DNA of 6,507 nt from an uncultured Bacteroidales bacterium (GCA_937885465.1 CAKZZM010000096.1:1-6507); one strand, 5' to 3'; positions 1 to 6,507 are shown, counted from the stretch's first letter. The notes: generated by a model from the sequence alone, not told the origin. A program made the numbers and translations.

Positions 1-1
1 G

Positions 2-31
2 CAAAATTACTGCCGCCAAACAAATCCCAAA
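2..31 (-). promoter_or_regulatory. Candidate Bacteroidota-type promoter reading out of the left edge
   Basis: On the minus strand TTTG (28-31) and TAATTTTG (2-9) are separated by 18 bases. This resembles the Bacteroidota -33 TTTG / -7 TAnnTTTG consensus, with spacing slightly shorter than usual. It lies downstream of the terminator and would serve a minus-strand gene beyond the window. The rest of 1-142 is AT-rich and shows no gene. Confidence 0.35.
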
Positions 32-142
32 ATATGCACTTTAATGGATGGTTACGTAGAGTTAAGGAGTGGTATAAGCAAAATCAATAGATTTTGTAGC
101 GGTTTTCGGAGAAATTATAGGCAAAAGACAGGAAAAGAGATG

Positions 143-179
143 AAAAAGCACCGTCCGAGAGTTCTCAGACGATGCTTTT
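143..179 (-). terminator. Strong Rho-independent terminator after the ompA-like gene
   Basis: Read on the minus strand, AAAAGCATCGTCTGAG and CTCGGACGGTGCTTTT pair over 16 bp (three of them G-T/U) around an AACT loop, followed by one more T and a pyrimidine-rich run. It begins about 38 bases after the TAA at 217-219 and ends the operon. A T-rich stretch on the other side (176-190) means it could also work for plus-strand transcripts. Confidence 0.9.
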
Positions 180-216
180 CTTGTGTTTTATTCAGTACTT
201 ACGTATGCACGCCAAC

Positions 217-1827
217 TTACTCAAAGCGGATGTTGGCGCGGCGGTTGAGGGCGCGGCCTTCGGGTGTAGCGTTGTCGGCTACGGGTTCGGTCTGACCCTT
301 GGACTCGCAACGAATCTGGTCGGAAGGAACACCTTTCTCCACCATATAGTCACGCAGTGCCTCGGCGCGCTTCATACCGAAGTAGTTGAGGTTCTGCTCG
401 GCATTACCGGTGTTGTCGGTGTGGCCGGTGATGACAATCTTCATGGACGGGTCGTTCGCCATGACTTCACATATCTCATCTACAGTAGTTTGCTCGTCTT
501 CCTGGAAATGCATATTTGCACCGGCGATGTCGAAGTGTACGTTGACCGTCTCGCCTTTGGCTTTGAGGGCGGCGATACGTGCAGCGCGGGCAGCCTGCTC
601 GCGTGCCTGCCGGTCAGCCTCGCGCTGTGCGGCCAGGTCGCGGCTGAGAGGCTCCTTGAGTGCATTGACACGTGCGCGGTTCGCTTCCTCGCTGCTGTTG
701 TCGTCGTAGGCAAGATCGGCGATGTTCTTCCGTGCTTGGGCAATAAGTGCTTTGGAGGCATCGGAGTCGTCCCGTTGCGCCATGGCGGCACAGGCAGCGG
801 ACTGCTCCTTCTTGTACTGCTCAAAGCGGTTGTGACGCTCTGCCGACTCATCCACTACCGGTTCCACTATCGGTTCCGGTGCGGGCTCCAATACTACAGG
901 GTCTGCCTCCACTGTCTTCACCTTGTCGTTCCAGCCGAAGTCGATGGCTATCTTGGCTCCGCAGCGGATGAGGTTGGCTTTGGAGGTCTCGTTGGAGTCG
1001 AACGTACCGCGGTAGTCGATGACTGAGGGGTCGGTGACATTGACCATGATCATCTCCTCGGTCTTGGCGGAAGCAAGGAGGTTGGTGAAGCCGTAGCCGG
1101 CATAGACGCCGAAATACATACCCCAGTTGTCGTTCAGTGCTACGCGGAAGCCGAGGTCGGCAATAACCGAACCGCCCACCTTGGCGCGGTTGTTGAACCG
1201 AGCGCCCTGGGTGGTGGTATAGGTGGTGAAGCCGTGCTCCGGCATGTCGGAGAAGACATAGGAACCCACCTCGGGGAATACACCTGTGGTGGAGTAACTA
1301 CCGCCCTTGGCGATGTACTTGCCGTGAATAGGCAGGTCAAGTGCCAGACCTACGCCGCCGATGAAGGCGGCACGGTCGTTGAGCGACTTGCGGAAGAGCA
1401 CCTCCACAGGAATGGAGAGATAGCCTACGTTCTGCCGCTCCACGAAGTTGTTAAAGCCTGTGGTGAGGTTGTAGGGCGTGTTGGGGTTGTCGGGGTGCGT
1501 AAGACCGGTGGTCGTTTCGCTCCAGTTATACGTGGCGTACGCGTTCGCCCATGAGTATTGGAGTCCGACACCGAGACCTACGGTGCGGTTGAAGAAATGA
1601 CCGTAGTGGATACCTGCGTCGAAGCCGAAGCCCAGACCCTGGGTGCCGTTAGCCGGTTTGTAGAGCATCGAGTTGAGGCCGCCGCCGAAGTTAACACCTA
1701 CATAGTTATCGACACCCCACTGCGTGTTACTTGCGGGGACCCCGTTGTCGTGCTCGCTTTGCTGCGCACTGACCGTGATGGTCAGTGCTACAGCTGCGAT
1801 GAGGGAAAATATCTTATTGGTTTGCAT
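217..1827 (-). CDS. OmpA-family outer-membrane beta-barrel / peptidoglycan-binding protein
   Basis: A 536-residue protein starting at the ATG at 1825-1827, a start supported by a perfect ribosome binding site. The signal peptide is about residues 1-21 (cleavage near VSA-QQ). Residues ~38-300 are rich in Gly and aromatics with alternating hydrophobic strands, consistent with an outer-membrane barrel. A Pro/Glu-rich hinge (PAPEPIVEPVVDE, about 315-327) leads into a charged Ala/Arg-rich helical stretch to about 425, probably coiled. Residues ~427-536 are an OmpA C-terminal domain: VNVHFD strand, GHTDNTG at 468-474, KRAEAL at 486-491 and NRRANI at 528-533. Asp471 and Arg487 sit where family members bind diaminopimelate of peptidoglycan. 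The expected role is linking outer membrane and cell wall. It is longer than enterobacterial OmpA because of the helical insert. It follows the T9SS cargo gene by 18 bases and is the last gene before a strong terminator; a direct partnership with the cargo protein is possible but unproven. Confidence 0.93.
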   Translation of the reverse strand: MQTNKIFSLIAAVALTITVSAQQSEHDNGVPASNTQWGVDNYVGVNFGGGLNSMLYKPANGTQGLGFGFDAGIHYGHFFNRTVGLGVGLQYSWANAYATYNWSETTTGLTHPDNPNTPYNLTTGFNNFVERQNVGYLSIPVEVLFRKSLNDRAAFIGGVGLALDLPIHGKYIAKGGSYSTTGVFPEVGSYVFSDMPEHGFTTYTTTQGARFNNRAKVGGSVIADLGFRVALNDNWGMYFGVYAGYGFTNLLASAKTEEMIMVNVTDPSVIDYRGTFDSNETSKANLIRCGAKIAIDFGWNDKVKTVEADPVVLEPAPEPIVEPVVDESAERHNRFEQYKKEQSAACAAMAQRDDSDASKALIAQARKNIADLAYDDNSSEEANRARVNALKEPLSRDLAAQREADRQAREQAARAARIAALKAKGETVNVHFDIAGANMHFQEDEQTTVDEICEVMANDPSMKIVITGHTDNTGNAEQNLNYFGMKRAEALRDYMVEKGVPSDQIRCESKGQTEPVADNATPEGRALNRRANIRFE

Positions 1828-1835
1828 AGTGTTTT

Positions 1836-1843
1836 CCTCCTTT
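1836..1843 (-). promoter_or_regulatory. Perfect Shine-Dalgarno for the ompA-like gene
   Basis: The minus strand reads AAAGGAGG, 8 bases before the ATG at 1827, within the 18-base gap to the upstream stop codon. It is complementary to the canonical 16S rRNA 3' end and fixes the start. Such sites are uncommon in Bacteroidota, and the neighbouring large gene has none. Confidence 0.85.
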
Positions 1844-1845
1844 CA

Positions 1846-4800
1846 TTATTGTTTCATTACTTTGACTACGATGCCATCGACGGAGATCATGTAGTTGCCC
1901 TGAACGTAGCCGTTCATATCCACTACGGTCTCGTTGCCCTCGAAGGTGGTGGACTGCATCTCTACACCCATCAGGTTGACGATACGCAGGTTGTGCTCGT
2001 AGTTCTCCGAGTTTTCAATCGTCACGTTGGTAGTCGTGATGACGGGGTTCGGGAAGGCTTTAACGATAGCATTGACCTGTTTGTTGTCAGCTCCGTAGAG
2101 GTTCTCCATGTCTGCCTGACCGCAGGTGTAGGTCGGCACGCCGTTCATCGAAGCTTTGACGAAGTACTCGCCGGTCAGTTTGCTGCCGTCAGCAGGACGG
2201 TAGTAGTGGCCTGTAGCACCCTCGATAGGCTGCCATGCTTCCGTACTGTTGGCACGGTGGTACCACTGGATGTCGGTGAAGCACTCGCAGGTATCCACGA
2301 GGATGATGGTATTGTCGAACATCGGCTTGACATAAGTCTCCGGCAGGTTGACGTGGAAGGTCACGATGAATGGATTGCTCTCCAGCCAGTCGAAGCGGCT
2401 GTCACGGAATGTGACGGTCATCGAGTAGTCGCCTGTAGGCAGGTCAACCGGTATCTCGATATCGATCGTACCGTCGGCACCCGGAGTGGTGAGGTTGGTC
2501 CAGTCGATGTCGGTGAAGTGGCTGTCGGCGAAGTCGATCTTGTACTGGTCGGGGTTACCGCTGTTGAGGTGGTAACGCAGGCTGTAGCCACTGCCGTCGC
2601 AATAACCGTAGGCGTACACCTCGATACCTTCTTTCACTTCGGCTTCATCATCCTCTTGCTCGTCCGGGTTGTTGTCCGGAACGAAGTTCTCGATGATTGT
2701 ACCTTCCTCAAAGTAGGGCTCGGAGGTCAGGATGAGGTCGTAGTTGTTGAGCAGTGCGGCATCGCCGGTCAGCTCGTAGTGTACTGTGATGACCTTATGC
2801 TCGCCTACCGCAGCATCGGAGAAGGTAGCGGTGGTGATGTGAGCGATCGGGTCGCCCAGCTTGACACCGTTCAAAATACCGTTGTCGAGTACCACTGCAT
2901 CGGTTGTGCCGTCTTCGAACTTGGCTATCTGTATCTTTGCCTCGGATACAATCACCGAAGCCTGCTCTACAGTCAGCGTACCATCCACGAAGGTGATGGC
3001 GTAGTCATGTGCCGTAGCGCTGTTCGGGTTGATAGCGTAGGTACCAATATAGCTGCCCGGCGCGTAAACACAGGTGTATGCCAAACCGCTTACAACGGTC
3101 TCGTCATCGGCGTTCTTCCAGCCGGCGTAGGTGGCGGTGAACTCAGGTACCTCGTTGCCGTAGAACATATACTTGTCCTCTGCGGTGATGGTCAGCGGAG
3201 CCTGGTTGACGGTCAGTGTACCGTTGACATAACTAATCGCGTAGTTGGTAGCCGTTGCGTTAGCCGGTACGATAGCGTAGGTGCCTACGTTGCTCGTTAC
3301 AAGGTACTCGCTTGTGAAGGTGAGACCGCTGACAACCGTTGCGTCATCGGCGTTCTTCCAGCCGCTATACGAAGCGGTGAACGCAGGAGCCTCCTCGCCA
3401 TACTCTACCTCTTTGTTATCGGCAGTGATGGTGAGCGGAGCTTGGTTGACAGTCAGTGTACCGTTGACGAAGGTGATCGCATAGTTGGTAGCCTCAGCGT
3501 TGGCAGGTACGATAGCGTAGGTGCCTACGTTGCTCGTTACAGCGTACTCGCTTGTGAGGGTGAGACCGCTGACAACCAAAGCGTCATCGGCGTTCTTCCA
3601 GCCCTCGTAGGTGACGGTGAACACAGGAGCCTCCTCGCCGTACTCTACCTCTTTGTTCTCCGCGGTGACGGTCAGGGCGGCTTTCTCTACCGTTACCTTA
3701 CCATTGACGAAGGTGATAGCGTAGTTAGCAGCCGTCTGTCCGCTCGGGATGATAGCGTACTCGCCTACGTCGGAGGCATGCGTATATTCGCAAGCGAAGA
3801 GCAGTTCGCCCTGGAGCACGGAGGTGTTGTCCTCACCTTGCCATCCGGCATAGGTGATGGTGTACTCGGGTTCCTCGTCGCCGTAGGTGACGGTCTTGTA
3901 CTCGGCGGTTGCGGTCAGAGCAGCCTTGTCAATCGTCACGGCTACAGGAGCCGGAGCGATGGAGTCATAGTGGTTGCTATCACCCTTGACGCGGAAGTAA
4001 ACATTGTACGTACCAGCATTGATTGCCTGCGGGAACTCAATAGACCAGCTCTCGGTCTCACTCGGGGTGAGCGTATATTCGAATGTACCGTCTGCGGTCG
4101 TACCGGCAGCAATGAGGGTCTGCTGCTCGTAGTTATATGTGAGGTCTTCTACAGCCGTCAGAGCGGTGTAGGTAACGGTCGTCTTGGCAATCTGTGCTAT
4201 TACCGATGCGGGCACGAGATAGTCTTCGTGTCCCTCGCGCACGAGTTTATATTGTATCAGGTATATGCCCGCGGTGGTTGCCTGCGGCAGTTCGGTGCTC
4301 CAGGTCTCTTCACCTGCGATACGGTACTCGATATGTCCTTCCTTAGCCACACCGGCAGTGATCAGCGTCTGCGCCGTGCCGTTATAGACAATGCCGTTGA
4401 TAGCCTGCGGGTCGGTAGTGATGATCGGCGTGTAGGTCGGGCGGATAGTAATACCGTCGAAGAGTTCACCAGAGAGGATGTTCCATTGTACGAACTCATA
4501 GCCGTTGACATCTGGAGCGTCCGGGATATTCATCAGGGCAACAATCTCGTTCTTCAGTTCGCCGTCCTTACCGATATAGGATACATTGTGCTCAATCTTC
4601 TCGACGAGTGCAGCCCAAGCAGCCTCGGCATCGGTCAGTTTAGCCAGTTCCTCGGTGCTGATCAGTGCTTTCGCCTCGTCGGAGAGCGCGTCGTATGCTG
4701 CGCGTGCAGCGTCGATAGCATCCTTGCTGTCCGGGTAGGTCACCTCGCCGATAGCATCAATCAGTGCAACAACGGCAGCTGCGTCAGCGAGAGGATCAGC

Positions 4801-5643
4801 AGCCGGTGCGGTCTCGGTGACGAGACGGACGGATAGACCGTCGTAGCGGTAGTTGTTGTCCTGCGGACCGAGGCCGCGCGAACCGAAGTTGAGGTCGTAC
4901 GCGCGGCTCGTACCGTAAGGCGTAGCCGACCAGTAGCCACCGCCCGAACCCACATCGTCAACATCCGTGCCGTAGCGGTCGCCCGCAGCAGGCAAGAAGA
5001 CGGCACCCGCGGACTCCATCACTGACCATTGTTCAGCTGTGTAGGTGTTGTGAGAGAAGTTGTTGCCATTAGAGTTATAGTAATAACTGCCTTGGTCTGC
5101 GAGCCCCTGTGTGGTGCTGGCAGTGAAACTCGCACCTTCGGGAAGCGTCCAGTTGTCGGGAAGAAGAATAGTACCGTTTACGCCATTCACACTACCCAAG
5201 CCAAACAAGGTGGCAGCATTTGTTCGCGTATAGAACAAATACACCCACTCGTCTTTGGTCAGCGTGCGCCAAGTGTTGGCTGTATTGCCACCATTGGAGA
5301 TTGCATTCACGCCCCAATCGGTAAAGGTGGAGTAGTCGCTGTAATCGGTGCTTGAGAGCGTAGGGTTACTTCCCGTGCCCCAACCGAAGAGGTCAATCAC
5401 GCCGGAGGTCATGCTGGTGTTACCGGCAGCATTGCCAATAAAGGTGAACTGGTCGGCTGCGAACTGCCACTTGCTATTGTCTATATCGTACTGCAAGTTA
5501 CCCTTCGAGAAGTAAACTACCGTTCCGTCAGCAACCGAGAACTTGCCCGGCAGTGGATTGACAGTTGCTCCCCAACTCATTCCCACGCTTGCCACTATGG
5601 CAAGGAGGGTCATATAAATTCTTTTTATCATAGTATATATCAT
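1846..5643 (-). CDS. T9SS-exported multidomain surface protein: lectin-like domain, MBG repeats, YDG domain, type A sorting domain
   Basis: A complete 1265-residue protein. Met1 (5641-5643) directly follows the upstream TAA. Met5 (5629-5631) is an equally plausible start, and neither has a Shine-Dalgarno sequence. A signal peptide spans about residues 1-26 (KR, then a hydrophobic run ending SWGA). Residues 27-275 are a FISUMP/DUF1566-like lectin-type domain ending SVRLV, hypervariable at 222-270. Residues 284-346 are a helical Ala-rich FIVAR-like segment (LIDAIGEVTYPDSKDAI). Residues 353-405 match a module of the upstream gene. Residues 406-573 are two Ig-like repeats of the YNGTAQTLI type. 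Residues 575-895 are four MBG domains. Residues 896-985 are a YDG domain (FEDGTTDA). An acidic linker spans about 989-1003. Residues 1196-1265 are a T9SS type A sorting domain (AFPNP start, GNYMISV near the end). By family knowledge it would cross the outer membrane through T9SS, be trimmed at the C-terminal domain and be surface-attached or released. Adhesion or ligand recognition is inferred. Confidence 0.92.
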   Translation of the reverse strand: MIYTMIKRIYMTLLAIVASVGMSWGATVNPLPGKFSVADGTVVYFSKGNLQYDIDNSKWQFAADQFTFIGNAAGNTSMTSGVIDLFGWGTGSNPTLSSTDYSDYSTFTDWGVNAISNGGNTANTWRTLTKDEWVYLFYTRTNAATLFGLGSVNGVNGTILLPDNWTLPEGASFTASTTQGLADQGSYYYNSNGNNFSHNTYTAEQWSVMESAGAVFLPAAGDRYGTDVDDVGSGGGYWSATPYGTSRAYDLNFGSRGLGPQDNNYRYDGLSVRLVTETAPAADPLADAAAVVALIDAIGEVTYPDSKDAIDAARAAYDALSDEAKALISTEELAKLTDAEAAWAALVEKIEHNVSYIGKDGELKNEIVALMNIPDAPDVNGYEFVQWNILSGELFDGITIRPTYTPIITTDPQAINGIVYNGTAQTLITAGVAKEGHIEYRIAGEETWSTELPQATTAGIYLIQYKLVREGHEDYLVPASVIAQIAKTTVTYTALTAVEDLTYNYEQQTLIAAGTTADGTFEYTLTPSETESWSIEFPQAINAGTYNVYFRVKGDSNHYDSIAPAPVAVTIDKAALTATAEYKTVTYGDEEPEYTITYAGWQGEDNTSVLQGELLFACEYTHASDVGEYAIIPSGQTAANYAITFVNGKVTVEKAALTVTAENKEVEYGEEAPVFTVTYEGWKNADDALVVSGLTLTSEYAVTSNVGTYAIVPANAEATNYAITFVNGTLTVNQAPLTITADNKEVEYGEEAPAFTASYSGWKNADDATVVSGLTFTSEYLVTSNVGTYAIVPANATATNYAISYVNGTLTVNQAPLTITAEDKYMFYGNEVPEFTATYAGWKNADDETVVSGLAYTCVYAPGSYIGTYAINPNSATAHDYAITFVDGTLTVEQASVIVSEAKIQIAKFEDGTTDAVVLDNGILNGVKLGDPIAHITTATFSDAAVGEHKVITVHYELTGDAALLNNYDLILTSEPYFEEGTIIENFVPDNNPDEQEDDEAEVKEGIEVYAYGYCDGSGYSLRYHLNSGNPDQYKIDFADSHFTDIDWTNLTTPGADGTIDIEIPVDLPTGDYSMTVTFRDSRFDWLESNPFIVTFHVNLPETYVKPMFDNTIILVDTCECFTDIQWYHRANSTEAWQPIEGATGHYYRPADGSKLTGEYFVKASMNGVPTYTCGQADMENLYGADNKQVNAIVKAFPNPVITTTNVTIENSENYEHNLRIVNLMGVEMQSTTFEGNETVVDMNGYVQGNYMISVDGIVVKVMKQ
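2959..3921 (-). repeat. Four tandem ~240-bp repeats encoding MBG domains
   Basis: Units are 3679-3921 (81 codons), 3439-3678, 3199-3438 and 2959-3198 (80 codons each). Each encodes the pattern ALT-TAE-K-YG-E-P-FT-TY-GWKNADD, VSGL, NVGTYAI, NYAITFVNGTLTV. The middle two units are the most alike in DNA, with a shared run of about 35 bases ending at 3300 and 3540. The repeats would form a rigid stalk of beta-sandwich units. Their similarity makes copy-number change by recombination plausible. Confidence 0.92.
4801..5163 (-). repeat. Direct repeat, copy 1: C-terminal half of the lectin-like domain
   Basis: Matches 6148-6507 in the same orientation at an offset of about 1.34 kb, with one 3-base indel. 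By hand count the 5' flank (4981-5163) has about 13 mismatches in 183 bases, 9 of them silent. The segment at 5109-5163 has no mismatch. The middle block 4834-4980 has about 35 mismatches, almost all amino-acid changing. Confidence 0.9.
4834..4980 (-). other. DGR-like variable region in the large surface protein
   Basis: Codons 222-270, the last part of the lectin-like domain. Against the paralogous block at 6181-6324, 22 aligned codons change amino acid while a scaffold (YWSAT, L, F, S, L, PQ, RY, G) stays fixed. Nineteen of the 22 keep their third base, and 18 end in C or T in both copies. The variable residues here are D, Y, T, G, S, A, N, R and L, all but one (the final L codon) reachable by changing adenines in AAY or ACG codons. 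It is followed by a GC-rich stretch (4801-4833, about 70% GC) encoding SVRLV, where a DGR initiation-of-mutagenic-homing site would lie. The pattern is seen directly; origin by a DGR is inferred. Confidence 0.6.
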
Positions 5644-6507
5644 TTAGTCGTGATTACTTAGAATATACTCGTTTGTCTCGTCCTTGCGTACGAGGGTGAA
5701 CTTGCCTACTTTCACTTTAGCCGGTGCGTTGAGCGTAGAAGAGGCAGGCTGATAGACTGCCTGGAGCTTGAAGCCGTCCTTCAGTGCGCCGGGCAGTACT
5801 TCCCAACGGACGAAGGTGAAGCCCTCTACCTCCGGTGCCTCGGGGCGGTTGAATGCCACCACCTCATTGGCAACCGGCTCGCCCAGGCTGTCCACATAAT
5901 GAACAGGGGTGTTCGGGTCGAGCGTCCATTGGGCATAGAGGGTGATGCTCTCGTTGGCGGAATAGGTAGCGCCCTTGGCATAGGCGGTGCCTGTGCCATC
6001 GGCTGCGGTGTTCCAGCCGTTGAAGGTATAGCCTGCGCGGGTAGGCACAGCCTCGGTCAGGGTAAGATCGACATCTGCTGTTTTCTCCTGCGCTGCAGGT
6101 GCGTCCGTTCCGCCGTTAGCGTCGTAGGTGATGGTATAGACCTCGGCAGCCGGTGCGGTCCCGGTGACAAGGCGGACGGACCGACCGCCGTAGCGGTCGT
6201 AGAGGGCCTGCGGACTGAGGCTGCTCGAATAGAAGTAGAGGCTGTACGAGTACGTGAAGAACGGCGTAGCCGACCAGTAGTAACCGTACGAACCCACATC
6301 GTACACATCCGCGCCGCTGCGATAGCCCGCAGCAGGCAGAAAGACAGCACCCGCGGACTCCATCACTGACCATTGTTCCGCAGTGTAGGTGTTGTCAGAG
6401 AAGTTGGTACCATTGGAGTTATTGTAATAACTGCCTTGGTCTGCAAGACCCAGTGTGGTGCTGGCAGTGAAACTCGCACCTTCGGGAAGCGTCCAGTTGT
6501 CGGGAAG
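5644..6507 (-). CDS. Lectin-like (FISUMP/DUF1566-like) plus InlB B-repeat surface protein, 5' partial
   Basis: The frame is open from the right edge to a TAA at 5644-5646, giving 287 visible residues; the true start lies outside. A GTG at 6364-6366 is an internal Val codon, because the residues upstream of it (beginning LPDNWTLPEG) align with the middle of the neighbouring protein. Visible residues 1-114 are the C-terminal part of a FISUMP/DUF1566-type domain, a C-type-lectin-like fold by family knowledge, with the YWSAT and SVRLV landmarks. Residues 62-109 are hypervariable relative to the paralogue. Residues 123-195 form an InlB B-repeat (ITYDANGG, GYTFNGWNT, ITLYAQW). Residues 202-254 are a half-repeat-like module also present in the next gene, followed by a tail ending EYILSNHD. 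No T9SS sorting domain is visible. A surface or secreted binding role is inferred, and the ligand is unknown. The stop codon directly abuts the ATG of the downstream gene, so the two are probably cotranscribed. Confidence 0.85.
   Translation of the reverse strand, partial: LPDNWTLPEGASFTASTTLGLADQGSYYNNSNGTNFSDNTYTAEQWSVMESAGAVFLPAAGYRSGADVYDVGSYGYYWSATPFFTYSYSLYFYSSSLSPQALYDRYGGRSVRLVTGTAPAAEVYTITYDANGGTDAPAAQEKTADVDLTLTEAVPTRAGYTFNGWNTAADGTGTAYAKGATYSANESITLYAQWTLDPNTPVHYVDSLGEPVANEVVAFNRPEAPEVEGFTFVRWEVLPGALKDGFKLQAVYQPASSTLNAPAKVKVGKFTLVRKDETNEYILSNHD
6148..6507 (-). repeat. Direct repeat, copy 2, cut by the window edge
   Basis: The second copy of the segment at 4801-5163. Homology probably continues past the right edge, since the paralogous domain in the large gene extends a further ~160 codons upstream. 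The end near 6148 is sharp: the two proteins share TAPAA and then enter unrelated domains. Confidence 0.88.
6181..6324 (-). other. DGR-like variable region in the upstream paralogue
   Basis: The partner of the block at 4834-4980, one codon shorter (144 against 147 bases). Its variable codons are mostly TAC, AGC, TTC, GAC and CTC, giving a Tyr/Ser-rich binding surface where the other copy is Gly/Asp/Asn/Arg-rich. Tyr and Ser enrichment is common at engineered and natural binding interfaces. The flanks on both sides align well with the other copy, so the divergence is confined to this block. Confidence 0.6.

Noticed and set aside
1..142. A possible DGR template repeat or small RNA in the left intergenic stretch
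   Set aside because: It has no similarity to the variable regions, no run of AAC/AAT codons in the right context, and no stable hairpin apart from the neighbouring terminator.
44..295. An 83-codon plus-strand frame at the left end
   Set aside because: It runs through the terminator hairpin and into the antisense of the ompA-like gene, with no ribosome binding site and no recognisable protein features.
172..1026. A 284-codon plus-strand open frame opposite the ompA-like gene
   Set aside because: It starts inside the terminator hairpin and lies entirely antisense to a well-supported OmpA domain, with no recognisable motif.
2959..3921. A CRISPR-like array
   Set aside because: The 240-bp period is in frame, continuous and encodes MBG domains; there are no short repeat-spacer units.
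1558..4836. A 1092-codon open frame on the plus strand, antisense to the large surface gene
   Set aside because: It begins inside the ompA-like gene, crosses the intergenic gap and ends in the lectin-like domain. Its repeats are just the antisense of the MBG units. The minus strand has recognisable domains, a signal peptide and a sorting domain, so this is a by-product of codon use.
6364..6366. GTG as the start codon of the upstream paralogue
   Set aside because: The reading frame stays open to the window edge, and the 47 codons before it align closely with the paralogue (for example TYTAEQWSVMESAG), so it is an internal Val.

Overview
The window looks like part of a Bacteroidota chromosome, most likely order Bacteroidales. 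The evidence is a large multidomain secreted protein ending in a Type IX secretion (T9SS) type A sorting domain, chained MBG/YDG/InlB-type surface domains, an OmpA-type barrel protein of Bacteroidota style, and a start codon without a Shine-Dalgarno sequence on the largest gene. Genus cannot be read from this sequence. All supported genes are on the minus strand and read right to left.

Layout in transcription order: (1) 6507-5644 is the 3' part of a secreted or surface protein whose 5' end lies beyond the right edge. It has a C-type-lectin-like (FISUMP/DUF1566-like) domain, then an InlB B-repeat, then a short tail. (2) 5643-1846 is a complete 1265-residue surface protein. It starts directly after the stop codon of the first gene and carries a signal peptide, a second copy of the lectin-like domain, a helical spacer, Ig-like domains, four tandem ~80-residue MBG repeats, a YDG domain and a T9SS sorting domain. 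(3) 1827-217 is an OmpA-family outer-membrane/peptidoglycan-binding protein, 18 bases downstream of the second gene and with a perfect ribosome binding site. A strong intrinsic terminator at 143-179 closes the set. The gaps of 0 and 18 bases and the single terminator suggest one operon with its promoter outside the window.

The main finding is that the two lectin-like domains share a 360-bp direct repeat containing a sharply bounded hypervariable block (4834-4980 and 6181-6324). In this block nearly all differences fall on codon positions 1 and 2, the third base (usually C or T) is kept, and a fixed scaffold of adenine-free codons is preserved. This is the signature that adenine-specific mutagenesis by a diversity-generating retroelement (DGR) leaves on AAY codons. 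No reverse transcriptase or template repeat is in the window, so if the inference is right, the retroelement acts from elsewhere or did so in the past. The working picture is an operon displaying diversified ligand-binding domains at the cell surface, with an OmpA-type envelope protein encoded alongside.
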